A stretch of DNA of 64,000 nt. Source: Streptomyces sp. Alt3. GTDB lineage: Bacteria > Actinomycetota > Actinomycetes > Streptomycetales > Streptomycetaceae. The first letter of the stretch is position 1. Each line of letters begins with the position of its first letter. The stretch lies in assembly GCF_030719215.1 (NCBI RefSeq), contig NZ_CP120983.1, forward strand, positions 6,944,001-7,008,000, read 5' to 3'. Of this stretch, positions 52,443 through 61,072 are shown piece by piece. The position numbers and the translations under genes are program-made. The notes beneath the pieces are model-generated. The model did no database searches, had not been told where the DNA came from, and saw only the letters and a list, made by a program, of their open reading frames with translations.

Positions 52443-52535
52443 ATCCCGGCAAGCCTCTCTGGCGACGCCGGACACGGGCCACGCACCCGGCCCGTGTCCC
52501 GAGACGCCGCACAGCGGCCAGGAACGAGGAGTGAG

Positions 52536-53339
52536 ATGCCTGCCAGCGCCCCCAGCACCCCGGCGGAACCGCGTACGGCCCTGATCACGGGCGCCACCAG
52601 TGGAATCGGACTCGCGGTGGCCCGCGACCTGGCCGCCGCCGGACTTCGTGTGTTCCTGTGCGCCCGCACCGCGGACGACGTGGCCGCGACGGTCAAGGAA
52701 CTGCGCGACCTCGGTCACGAGGCGGACGGAGCGGCCTGCGACGTCCGCTCCCGCGCGGAGGTGGCCGAGCTGGTCGCCGCCGCGGTCGCGGCCTTCGGAG
52801 CGATCGACGTCCTGGTCAACAACGCGGGCCGCAACGGCGGCGGAGCAACCGCTCAGCTCCCCGACGAGATCTGGTACGACGTCGTCGACACGAACCTCAA
52901 CAGCGTCTTCCTGATGACCCGGGAGGTGCTCGCGGAGGGCGGCATGCTGGCACGGCCACGCGGACGGATCATCAACATCGCGTCCACCGGGGGCAAGCAG
53001 GGGGTCGTCCTGGCCGCCCCGTACTCCGCGTCCAAGGCCGGCGTGATCGGCATGACCAAGGCCGTCGGGCTGGAGCTCGCCTCCTCGGGGACCACCGTCA
53101 ACGCGGTCTGTCCCGGCTACGTGGAGACGCCCATGGCCGAGCGCGTGCGCAGGGCGTACGCGGAGGCGTGGGACACCGGCGAGGAACAGGTCCGCGAGCG
53201 TTTCGAGGCCAAGATCCCGCTCGGCCGCTACACCACGCCCGAGGAGGTGGCGGCCATGGTCGGCTACCTCGTCTCGCCGGCCGCGGACGCCGTCACCGCG
53301 CAGGCGCTCAACGTCTGCGGCGGACTCGGCTCCTACTGA
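52536..53339 (+). CDS. ActIII-like polyketide ketoreductase
   Basis: A 267-residue SDR. The NADPH motif is ALITGATSGIGLAVARDLAA, followed by VNNAGRNGGGATAQLPDEIW and the catalytic tetrad Asn120, Ser150, Tyr163 and Lys167 (APYSASKAG). Sequence and length match the family that reduces C-9 of the poly-beta-ketone in type II systems. It is first in a plus-strand series of genes with only short gaps or overlaps. ATG 52536 has GAGGAG upstream. Confidence 0.94.
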   Translation: MPASAPSTPAEPRTALITGATSGIGLAVARDLAAAGLRVFLCARTADDVAATVKELRDLGHEADGAACDVRSRAEVAELVAAAVAAFGAIDVLVNNAGRNGGGATAQLPDEIWYDVVDTNLNSVFLMTREVLAEGGMLARPRGRIINIASTGGKQGVVLAAPYSASKAGVIGMTKAVGLELASSGTTVNAVCPGYVETPMAERVRRAYAEAWDTGEEQVRERFEAKIPLGRYTTPEEVAAMVGYLVSPAADAVTAQALNVCGGLGSY

Positions 53340-53374
53340 CCGCCCTCGCCGCCCCCTTCGGAAGGTGAACACCC

Positions 53375-54418
53375 GTGTCCCGGACCAACTCCCGTGCCAC
53401 CACCCCGCCCACCGGCCCGGACGTCGTCGGCAGCCCCTCCAGGCGCACACCGGGCGAACGCCCCGGTGACCCAGCGCGCGTCGACGTGGCTCACACCGTC
53501 ACCGTGCCGGCCGCGCCGGACGTCGTCTTCGCCCTGCTCGCGGACGTCGAGAGGTGGCCGTTGATCTTCCCACCCACCGTGCACGCCCGGTTCCTGGAGC
53601 GCGCTCCGGACGAAGGCGGCCCGGAACGCCTCCAGTTGTGGGCCACTGCCAACGGCGGGGTACGCACCTGGACCTCCCGCCGACTCGTCGACCCCGTACG
53701 CCGGCGCATCTCCTTCGGGCAGGACCGCCCGCAGAGCCCCGTCGCCGCCATGGGCGGGGAGTGGATCGTCGGCCCGGCGGACGCCGGCAGCGAGGTGGTC
53801 CTCACCCACTCCTACGCGGCCGTCGGGGACGACGCCGAGACGCTCGGCTGGCTGGAGAAGGCGGTCGACGGCAACAGCCGTGCCGAACTGGCCGCCCTCG
53901 CCGGGGCGGCACAGGAGAAGGAGGCCGGCCTGGAGACGGCCTTCACCTTCCGTGACAGCCTGCACATCGAGAGCGGCGCCGCAGAGGTCCACGCCTTCCT
54001 GAACGACGCGGAACGCTGGGAGCAGCGCCTGCCGCACGTGGCGCGGGTACGTCTGACCGAGGACCTGCCCGGTGTGCAGATCCTGGAGATGGACACCCGG
54101 ACCGCGGACGGGTCGTCCCACACGACGCGGTCCGTCCGGATCTGCCAGGCGCCTCACAGCATCCACTACAAGCAGCTCATCACTCCGGCCCTGCTCCGGG
54201 TGCACACCGGCAGCTGGCTCCTGACGGAGGACGACCGGGGCGTCACCGTCGTCGCGGAGCACACCGTCGTCCTGGAGACGGCCGCCATCGCCCAGGTGCT
54301 CGGGCCGGACGCCGACGTGCAAAAGGCCCGGGCCTTCGTCCGGGACGCCCTGGGCCGCAACAGTTCTGCCACGCTGCGGCAGGCCAAGGCCTTCGCCGAG
54401 GGGACGTCCGGTGCCTGA
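53375..54418 (+). CDS. Two-domain polyketide aromatase/cyclase (ActVII-like)
   Basis: A 347-residue protein with two START/Bet v1-like (SRPBCC) domains. Domain one begins DVAHTVTVPAAPDVVFALLA with VERWPLIFPPTVHARFLERA; domain two begins ESGAAEVHAFLNDAERWEQR with LPHVARVRLTEDLPGVQILE. Didomain aromatase/cyclases close and aromatise the first ring after C-9 reduction, so this fits the ketoreductase gene directly upstream. The GTG start at 53375 follows GAAGGTG. It overlaps the ligase gene by 8 bases. Confidence 0.93.
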   Translation: MSRTNSRATTPPTGPDVVGSPSRRTPGERPGDPARVDVAHTVTVPAAPDVVFALLADVERWPLIFPPTVHARFLERAPDEGGPERLQLWATANGGVRTWTSRRLVDPVRRRISFGQDRPQSPVAAMGGEWIVGPADAGSEVVLTHSYAAVGDDAETLGWLEKAVDGNSRAELAALAGAAQEKEAGLETAFTFRDSLHIESGAAEVHAFLNDAERWEQRLPHVARVRLTEDLPGVQILEMDTRTADGSSHTTRSVRICQAPHSIHYKQLITPALLRVHTGSWLLTEDDRGVTVVAEHTVVLETAAIAQVLGPDADVQKARAFVRDALGRNSSATLRQAKAFAEGTSGA

Positions 54419-56261
54419 CCTCCTGGACGGGCTCCCCGCCCGCGCCGACCTGCTGCTGCACGCCGCCGCGCAGCGCCACGGAGACCGGCCCGCGCTCGTC
54501 CTCGGCAGCCGTAAGGTCACCTACGCGGAGCTCGACGCGGCGGTGGACCGGTGCGCCGCCGTCCTGCGGGAACGGTTCGGCGCCGGGGGAGCGGTCGTGG
54601 CGATCGGCGCCGACCTGCACCCCGACGTGGTGATCGCCTACCACGGGGCCCTGCGCAGCGGGAACCAGGCACTGATGGTGATCCCACTGCTGCGCGAACA
54701 GCAACTGCAGTACGTGCTCGAGGCGTCCGGGGCGCGGGCCGCCCTGGTGGGAGCGGCGCTCCACGAACGTCTGAGCTGGGTGCGGCACGGGCTGCCCGGG
54801 CTGGAGCTCGTCGCCCTGCTGGGGGAGGAACCCGGGGACGCGGACCCGGGGCGGCCGCCCAGCCTCGCCCAGCTGCTGGAGGCCGCCGTGCCCGGGGCGC
54901 CCGAGTGGCACGCCGATCCCGGGGCCCCGGCCGCACTGCACTTCACCAGCGGCACCACGGGCCTGCCGAAGGCCGTCGTGCTCAGCCACCTCAACGTGAC
55001 GGTCAACGCCGTACAGACCGCGAGGGCACACGGGCTGGAGGCCGGCTCCGTCACCCTCGTGCACTTCCCCAGCTACCACCCCATGCACATGAACTCCGCG
55101 CTGGCCGCCGGGGCGACCCAGGTGCTGGTGCCGGAAGCCGACCCCGCCCACGCGATGGAACGGGCCCGTACGTGCGGCGCCGGGTACATCTACTCGCTGC
55201 CCGCCCGGCTGGCCCAGCTGGCCGCCCATCCCCGGCTCGCCGGGATGCGCCTGCCGGACGCCGTGATGATCGCCTCCGGAGGTTCGGCCCTTGCACCGGC
55301 CCTCGCCGGCACCCTCTCCCGGCACTTCGGTGTCCCCGTGGTCCAGGGGTACGGGCTCGCGGAGGCATCCCCGCTGACCCACTTCGACCGGCCGGGCGAG
55401 CACCTGCCCGGATCGGTGGGCAGGCCGGTCGAGGGGACCGAACACCGTGCGGTCTCGCTGGAGGACGGCTCCGTGCTGCCGCCCGGAGAACACGGGGAGA
55501 TCCAGGTCAGGGGACCGCAGGTGATGCGCGGATACCTCGATCCGGCGCACGGTCCGGCCGTCGACGCCGACGGCTGGCTGGCCACCGGCGACGTCGGCCG
55601 CATCGACGGGGACGGCCGGCTGCATCTCACCGACCGCATCAAGGACGTCTTCAAGTGCGACAACTGGCTCGTCGCGCCGAGCGAGATCGAGGCGCTGCTG
55701 GCCGAGGACCCCACGGTGGCCGACAGCGTCGTCCTCGACAGGCCGGACCCGGTGTCCGGCGCGGTCGCCCACGCGCTCCTGGTCCTCGCCGCCCCGGACT
55801 CCCCGGGGGAGGCGGAAGAGGCTCTCCGCCGGCTCAACGCCCGCCTGCCCTACTACAAGCAGGTCCGCAGCCACGACGTCGTCGCGCGGATTCCCCGCAC
55901 CCCCAACGGCAAGATCCCGCGGCGCGAACTGCGGGCGTCCTTCCACGCACGACTCGACGGAGGTTCCCCGATGGTGATCCTGATCAACGAGTTCATCCTG
56001 ACCTCGGCACCCGAGGAGTTCGAGAAGGTCTTCGAGGCCAGCTCGGTGTACATGCGCGAGCAGCCCGGGTTCATCGACCACACCCTGGTCCGCTCCATGA
56101 CCAACCCGAACACCTACATCAACATCGCGCGCTGGGAGGACGCCGCCGCGCACATCCAGGTCGTCCAGTCCGACGGTTTCCAGGACCACATCCGGCAACT
56201 CGCCGGTGTCGCCAGGGCGACCCCTCAGCTGCACACCGTGGTGTCGCACGTTGAGCGCTGA
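54411..56261 (+). CDS. AMP-forming acyl ligase fused to an ABM monooxygenase domain
   Basis: A 616-residue fusion. Residues 1 to about 518 form an adenylating ligase with HFTSGTTGLPKAVVLSH, YGLAEASPLTH, GDVGRIDGDGRLHLTDRIKD and the final PRTPNGKIPRR carrying the acyl-adenylation Lys. Residues 521-616 form an antibiotic-biosynthesis monooxygenase domain (ILINEFILTSAPEEFEKVFE). An internal ATG at 55971 has a strong site GGAGG, so the ABM domain may also be made alone. The ligase could activate an unusual starter acid. GTG 54411 lies 8 bases inside the aromatase gene. Confidence 0.88.
   Translation: MPDLLDGLPARADLLLHAAAQRHGDRPALVLGSRKVTYAELDAAVDRCAAVLRERFGAGGAVVAIGADLHPDVVIAYHGALRSGNQALMVIPLLREQQLQYVLEASGARAALVGAALHERLSWVRHGLPGLELVALLGEEPGDADPGRPPSLAQLLEAAVPGAPEWHADPGAPAALHFTSGTTGLPKAVVLSHLNVTVNAVQTARAHGLEAGSVTLVHFPSYHPMHMNSALAAGATQVLVPEADPAHAMERARTCGAGYIYSLPARLAQLAAHPRLAGMRLPDAVMIASGGSALAPALAGTLSRHFGVPVVQGYGLAEASPLTHFDRPGEHLPGSVGRPVEGTEHRAVSLEDGSVLPPGEHGEIQVRGPQVMRGYLDPAHGPAVDADGWLATGDVGRIDGDGRLHLTDRIKDVFKCDNWLVAPSEIEALLAEDPTVADSVVLDRPDPVSGAVAHALLVLAAPDSPGEAEEALRRLNARLPYYKQVRSHDVVARIPRTPNGKIPRRELRASFHARLDGGSPMVILINEFILTSAPEEFEKVFEASSVYMREQPGFIDHTLVRSMTNPNTYINIARWEDAAAHIQVVQSDGFQDHIRQLAGVARATPQLHTVVSHVER
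55956..55973 (+). promoter_or_regulatory. Internal ribosome-binding site and start codon for the ABM domain
   Basis: ACGGAGGT ends 7 bases before ATG 55971 within the ligase-ABM frame, enabling a separate 96-residue ABM protein. Confidence 0.6.
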
Positions 56262-56990
56262 CCCGCTGGGCCTGGCGGGCGCCCCGGTGCTGGTGGCCGG
56301 GGCGACCGGCAGGGTCGGCGGCGCGGTCGCCCGCGCCTTCGCCGCACGGGGGGCCGAGGTCGTCGTGCACGGCCGGAACGGCAGGAGCACCGGGGCTCTC
56401 GCCGACGCCCTCACCGCCGAGTACGACGTCCGCGCGCACCCGCTGACCGCGGGCCTCACTTCCCCCGACGCTCCGCGGGTGCTGCGCGCCGGACTCGCGG
56501 CGGCAGGCGTGGACCGGCTGGCCGTCCTGGTGAACTGCGTCACCGGATACGACGGACTGCCCCGGCCCGCCGCGGAACTGACGGCCGCGGAGTTCCGCGC
56601 GGTGCTGGAGACCGACCTGGTCGCCGTGCACACGCTGGTCACCACCGTGCTCCCGCTGCTCGCCGCGTCCGGCGGCGCCAGGGTGGTGCTGCTGTCCTCG
56701 CTCGCCGGGGTCCGCGGCCGGCCGCCGCCGCCCACCTCTGCGCCGCGAAGGCGGGGGTGGCGGGGCTGACGCTGGCTCTGGCCCACGACCTGGCGGGCCA
56801 GGGCGTCCGGGTCAACTGCGTCGCGCCCGGCCCCGTGCAGGAGCCCGGAGTCACGCACGCCGGCCCGCTGGGGCCCGGCGTCGCGCCCAACACCCCTGAC
56901 GAAGTCGCGGGTTGTGTCCTCGCACTCGCCTCAGACCTGTCCGGTCCCGTCAACGGCCACCTCCAGGTGGTCAACGGCGGGCGGCCCTGA
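56251..56990 (+). CDS. Short-chain dehydrogenase-like protein, frameshifted
   Basis: A Rossmann-fold protein with VLVAGATGRVGGAVARAFAA near its start and VVLLSSLAGVRGRP in the middle. The frame is lost near 56725 in a run of CCG repeats. The C-terminal half continues in another frame from about 56736 as AHLCAAKAGVAGLTLALAHD, then VVNGGRP. Adding one base restores a 246-residue SDR. The catalytic Tyr expected four residues before Lys is Leu here (L-C-A-A-K), so the enzyme may be inactive or non-classical. The start is uncertain; TTG 56251 overlaps the ligase end. Confidence 0.72.
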
Positions 56991-57013
56991 CCACACGAAG
57001 GCGGTCCCACAGC

Positions 57014-57805
57014 ATGAACGCACCACTCGCGCACCACAGCCCTCGTCCCGAACGGCATGCGGGACTCCTCCCGCCCGGCCGCGTCGCCCTGGTCACTGGG
57101 GCCTCCCGCGGCCTCGGCAGGGCCGTCGCCCACCGGCTGCGCACCGACGGCTGCCACGTCTACCTCAACTACGCGCACGACGACGCGGCCGCCGCGGAGG
57201 CGGTCGAGGCGGCGGCGGCCCTCCCGGGCAGTACGACACCCGTCAAGGGGGACATCCGCTCGGCGGACTTCCTCGAAGGGCTCCTCGACCGGATCCGGGA
57301 CGAGCACGGGCAGCTGGACATCCTCGTGCACAACGCCGCCACCATGCACCCGATGCTTCCGGTGGCGCCGGAGATCGTCCCCCTCTTCGACGAGATCGCC
57401 CTCGCGCTGAACCCCCTGCTGCACGGCGCCGCCACCGTCGCCAAGCTCATGCCGAAGGGCGGCAGGGTCGTCGCGGTCTCCGGCAACGGGGCGTTCGAGG
57501 TGATTCCGCACTATCTGGCGACCGGTGTCGCCAAGGCGGCCCTGGAGAACCTGGTGCGCTACCTGGCCGTCGACCTCGCGCCGTTCGGGATCACCGTCAA
57601 CGCCGTCTCCACCCATCTCCTCGACAAGGGGGAGCACACCTCCAACCCCGCCATCGCCGGTCTGCTGGCCTCCCGCACCCCCAACGGGCGTCTCACCCGG
57701 CCCGAGGACGTCGCCGATGTGATCGCCCTGCTGTGCGCACCGGAGGCCGCCTGGATCCAGGGGCAGGTCGTCGTGGCCGACGGCGGCCTCGGCCTGCGTG
57801 CCTGA
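57014..57805 (+). CDS. FabL-like enoyl-reductase-type SDR
   Basis: A 263-residue NAD(P)-dependent reductase. The nucleotide motif is ALVTGASRGLGRAVAHRLR. The active site is Tyr167-X6-Lys174 (HYLATGVAKAALENLVRYLA), the spacing of FabI/FabL enoyl reductases rather than the Y-X3-K of ordinary SDRs. The segment around it closely resembles FabL. It might reduce an enoyl intermediate, either a starter chain or the polyketide itself. It follows the frameshifted SDR by 24 bases in the same series of genes and begins at ATG 57014. Confidence 0.85.
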   Translation: MNAPLAHHSPRPERHAGLLPPGRVALVTGASRGLGRAVAHRLRTDGCHVYLNYAHDDAAAAEAVEAAAALPGSTTPVKGDIRSADFLEGLLDRIRDEHGQLDILVHNAATMHPMLPVAPEIVPLFDEIALALNPLLHGAATVAKLMPKGGRVVAVSGNGAFEVIPHYLATGVAKAALENLVRYLAVDLAPFGITVNAVSTHLLDKGEHTSNPAIAGLLASRTPNGRLTRPEDVADVIALLCAPEAAWIQGQVVVADGGLGLRA

Positions 57806-57815
57806 GGAGGCGGAC

Positions 57816-59068
57816 ATGGACATCACCACCGACATCTGTGTGGTCGGGGCCGGCCCGGCGGGTCTGACACTGGCACTGCTGATGCTGCGTTCGGGCGCCC
57901 GGGTCACGGTGCTGGACCGCACCCGCTCCTTCGAGCGCGAGTACCGCGGCGAGATCCTTCAGCCCGGAGCCATGACACTGCTCGACCACCTCGGGGTGCT
58001 CGACGGGGCACGCGCCCGCGGCGGGTACGAGCTCGGCCGGTTCCAGCTGGTCGAGAACGAGCGCCTGCTGATGGACATCGACTACGGCACCCTGCCCCCG
58101 CCCTACGGCTTCCTGCTGAGCCTGCCCCAACGGCACCTGCTGACCGAGCTGTTCGAGGCCTGCTCCCGGTACCCGGAGTTCACCTACCTGGAGGGCTGCG
58201 GCATCAGGGAGCTGGTGCGGGAAGGGGGAGCCGTCACCGGCGTGGTCTGCGGCCGGGGTGACGACCGCCGCCGGATCACGGCCCCGGTCACCGTCGCCGC
58301 GGACGGACGCTACTCCAAGACCCGCCGGCTGGCGGGCATCGAGCAGCACCGGCTGGACACATTCGCCCACGACATCCTCTGGTTCAGGGTCCCGGCCGGG
58401 GGCAGGACGGACCGCTCGGTGCGGGTGCACCGCACCGGAGGGACCCCGGTGCTCATCTACGACTCGTACCCCGACTGCGTACAGATCGGTTGGACCCTGC
58501 CGCACAACGGGTACCGGCAGCTGGCCGAGGAGGGAGTGGAGACGCTGCGCTCGCGGATCGCGCGCGCGGTGCCCGACTACGCCGACCAGGTCCTCGACCA
58601 GGTGAAGACGCTCAGCGACCTGACACTGCTCGACGTCTTCTCCGGCTACGCGGACCGGTGGGCGGACGACGGGCTGGTCCTGGTCGGGGACAGCGCGCAC
58701 ACCCACAGTCCGATCGGGGCGCAGGGCATCAACCTCGCCCTGCAGGACGCCGCGCTCCTGCACCCGGTCCTGGTGGGCGCCCTGGACAGCGGTGACTTCG
58801 GTGAGTCCACGCTCTCGCGCTGGGTGCCCGAGCGCAGGAAGGACATCGACGCGGTCTTCACCCTTCAGGCGAGACAGAGCAAGGCGATGCTGGGGGGCGG
58901 AGCCGGCTGGCCGGCGCGGTCCGGCCCCTGGCGGCGCGCGCCCTCGCGCACACCCCGCTCTACGGGAAGATCCTGCGCGCCATCGCGTTCGGCGCCCGGC
59001 CGGTCTCCGTGCGCTCGGATCTGTTCGGTGAGGCGGAACCACTCCGCGGAGAGGCGGCCGGAGCATGA
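57816..59068 (+). CDS. FAD-dependent aromatic polyketide monooxygenase, frameshifted
   Basis: A UbiH/PgaE-type flavin hydroxylase. The FAD motifs are DICVVGAGPAGLTLALLMLR and VLVGDSAHTHSPIGAQGINL, and WFRVPAGGRTDRSVRVHRTG lies between. The frame breaks in a run of six G at 58892-58897: adding one G converts the tail to RSRLAGAVRPLAARALAHTP and onward to EPLRGEAAGA with a stop at 59066-59068. This stop overlaps the ATG of the cyclase (ATGA), so the corrected frame is surely the true one; the product is then about 417 residues. ATG 57816 follows GAGGAGG. Confidence 0.85.
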
Positions 59069-59838
59069 GGATCATCGATCTGTCCTCACCCGTCGACGCG
59101 TCGTTCTGGGAGCCGGACGAGGTGGTGCACCGTGTGCTCGACGCGCACCAGGCCGCCGTGCACGTACGGGACGAGATGAAGGAGCACTTCGGGCTGGAGC
59201 TGGATCCCGAAGTCTTCCCGGACGGTGCCTTCCTCACCAACGACTACCTGACGCTCACCGCCCACACCGGCACCCACGTCGACGCCCCCGCGCACTACGG
59301 TCCCGCGGAAGGGGCACACACCCCCCGGACCATCGACCAGATGCCACTGGACTGGTTCATGCGGCCCGGGATGGTCCTGGACCTCCGGGACGTGGGCACG
59401 GGAACGGCCGGAGTCGCCGAACTGGAGCGGGAGTTCGACCGGGTGGGGCGCCGCCCCCGGCCGATGGACGTGGTTCTCCTGCACACCGGTGCCGACCGGC
59501 ATCTCGGCAAACCGGAGTACTTCACCGAGTTCACCGGCCTGGACGGGCCGGCCACCCGGCTGCTGCTCGAACTGGGGGTGCGGGTGATCGGGACCGACGC
59601 CTTCAGCCTCGACGCGCCGTTCACCCACATCATCCGGGAGTTCCACCGCACGGGGGACAAGGGGGTCCTGTGGCCCGCCCACTTCGCCGGGCGCCGCGAG
59701 GAGTACTGCCAGCTCGAACGGCTCGCCAACCTCCAGGACCTCCCGGTGTCCACCGGCTTCACCGTCAGCTGTCTTCCCGTGAAGATAGCCGGGGCCGGAG
59801 CGGGCTGGTCGAGGGTGGTGGCGCTGCTCGACGAGTGA
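59065..59838 (+). CDS. PF04199 cyclase-family metalloprotein
   Basis: A 257-residue protein of the kynurenine-formamidase-like cyclase family. The metal-binding motif HTGTHVDAPAHYG is at about residues 71-83, and RVIGTDAFSLDAP is the second conserved region. Members in aromatic polyketide clusters are annotated as putative cyclases, so it may help a late ring closure or hydrolysis. The gene overlaps the true end of the FAD monooxygenase (ATGA). It is the last gene of this plus-strand run; an intergenic space with a separate promoter follows. Confidence 0.88.
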   Translation: MRIIDLSSPVDASFWEPDEVVHRVLDAHQAAVHVRDEMKEHFGLELDPEVFPDGAFLTNDYLTLTAHTGTHVDAPAHYGPAEGAHTPRTIDQMPLDWFMRPGMVLDLRDVGTGTAGVAELEREFDRVGRRPRPMDVVLLHTGADRHLGKPEYFTEFTGLDGPATRLLLELGVRVIGTDAFSLDAPFTHIIREFHRTGDKGVLWPAHFAGRREEYCQLERLANLQDLPVSTGFTVSCLPVKIAGAGAGWSRVVALLDE

Positions 59839-59884
59839 ACACGGGCCCACGCCCGGGGCGACGTCCGGCGTGCCGTGCGATCGC

Positions 59885-59914
59885 CTGTCAGGTCATTAGT
59901 TAGTCGGCTATATT
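59885..59914 (+). promoter_or_regulatory. Vegetative-type promoter for the AKR gene
   Basis: CTGTCA (59885-59890) and TATATT (59909-59914) are spaced by 18 bases, a good SigHrdB-type promoter. The spacer GGTCATTAGTTAGTCGGC is unusually AT-rich for this genome and may hold an operator. Confidence 0.6.
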
Positions 59915-60010
59915 TTGACCGGCGCGAGCTCGAACTCGCGTCCCGCGCGGCGCATTCGGCGCCGGTTCCCTTCGCGCCGCCCGCAACGGGCGGGCTATGG
60001 AAAGGCATTC

Positions 60011-60997
60011 ATGGAGAACAGGAAGCTCGGCGCCGCCGGCCTCGGCGTCTCGGCCCTCGGCCTCGGCTGCATGGGCATGGCCGGCGCCTACGGCACGGCG
60101 GACACGGACGAGGCAGTCGCCACGGTCCGCCGGGCGCTGGACCTCGGGGTCACCCTGATCGACACGGCCGACTTCTACGGGCCGGGCACCGCCGAGAAGA
60201 TCGTCGCCACGGCACTCGAGGGACGCCGGGACGAGGCCGTGGTCGCCACGAAGTTCGGCATGCGGCGTCCGGCAGCCGGACCGCCCTACGTGGACGGCAG
60301 CCCCGCATACGTCCGTGAGGCCTGCGAGGCGTCCCTCCAGCGCATGGGCCTGGACCACATCGACCTGTACTACCTCGCCCGGCTCGACCCGAAGGTCGAC
60401 GTCGAGGAGACCGTCGGAGCGCTCGGCGAGCTCGTCGCCGAGGGCAAGGTGCGCCACATCGGGCTCTGCGAGGTCTCCGCACGCACCCTGCGGCGGGCGA
60501 ACGCGGTCCACCCGATCGCCGCCCTGCAGACCGAGTACTCGCTGTGGGAGCGGCACGTCGAGGCGGAGATCCTGCCCACCTGCCGCGAGCTCGGCACCGG
60601 CTTCGTGGCGTACAGCCCGCTCGGCCGCGGATTCCTCACCGGCGCCTTCGACAGCGCCGAGGACCTCGCCGAGGACGACCAGCGCCGCAACCACCCGCGC
60701 TTCCAGAGCGAGAACTTCGACCACAACCGGAACCTGGTGCGCACGGTCGAGGAGCTGGCGAAGGAGAAGGGCGTCAGCCTCACCCAGCTCGCCCTGGCGT
60801 GGGTGCTGGCCCAGGGCGGCGACATCGTGCCGATCCCCGGCACCCGGCGCGTCTCCCACCTGGAGCAGAACGTCTCGGCGGCCGACGTACGGCTGACCGA
60901 GGAAGAGGTCGCCCGGCTCTCCGGCCTCTTCCCCGCCGGTGCCACCGCCGGACTGCGCTACCCGGCGCACTTCATGCGGACGATCGACCAGAGCTGA
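60011..60997 (+). CDS. Aldo/keto reductase lacking the catalytic His
   Basis: A 328-residue TIM-barrel reductase. The catalytic Asp51, Tyr56 and Lys81 are present ([21 protein letters not shown]), and the C-terminal NADPH-binding segment [17 protein letters not shown] is intact. The tetrad His, normally in a YYxHR-like motif, is Ala123 here (LYYLARLDP). Activity may therefore be weak or altered, or it may belong to a subgroup without the His. It probably reduces a carbonyl of the polyketide or a by-product. It has its own promoter and is convergent with the KSIII homologue. Confidence 0.88.
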   Translation: MENRKLGAAGLGVSALGLGCMGMAGAYGTADTDEAVATVRRALDLGVTLIDTADFYGPGTAEKIVATALEGRRDEAVVATKFGMRRPAAGPPYVDGSPAYVREACEASLQRMGLDHIDLYYLARLDPKVDVEETVGALGELVAEGKVRHIGLCEVSARTLRRANAVHPIAALQTEYSLWERHVEAEILPTCRELGTGFVAYSPLGRGFLTGAFDSAEDLAEDDQRRNHPRFQSENFDHNRNLVRTVEELAKEKGVSLTQLALAWVLAQGGDIVPIPGTRRVSHLEQNVSAADVRLTEEEVARLSGLFPAGATAGLRYPAHFMRTIDQS

Positions 60998-61004
60998 CGC
61001 GTGC

Positions 61005-61051
61005 CGGCCCGTCGCGGCGGCGGGGTGCCACCCCGCCGCCGCGACGGGCCG
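61005..61051. terminator. Bidirectional terminator between AKR and KSIII genes
   Basis: A perfect 22-bp stem (61005-61026 with 61030-61051) and a 3-base loop GCC, between two convergent genes. Confidence 0.95.
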
Positions 61052-61072
61052 CAGCGCTGTCTCAACGCCGGC

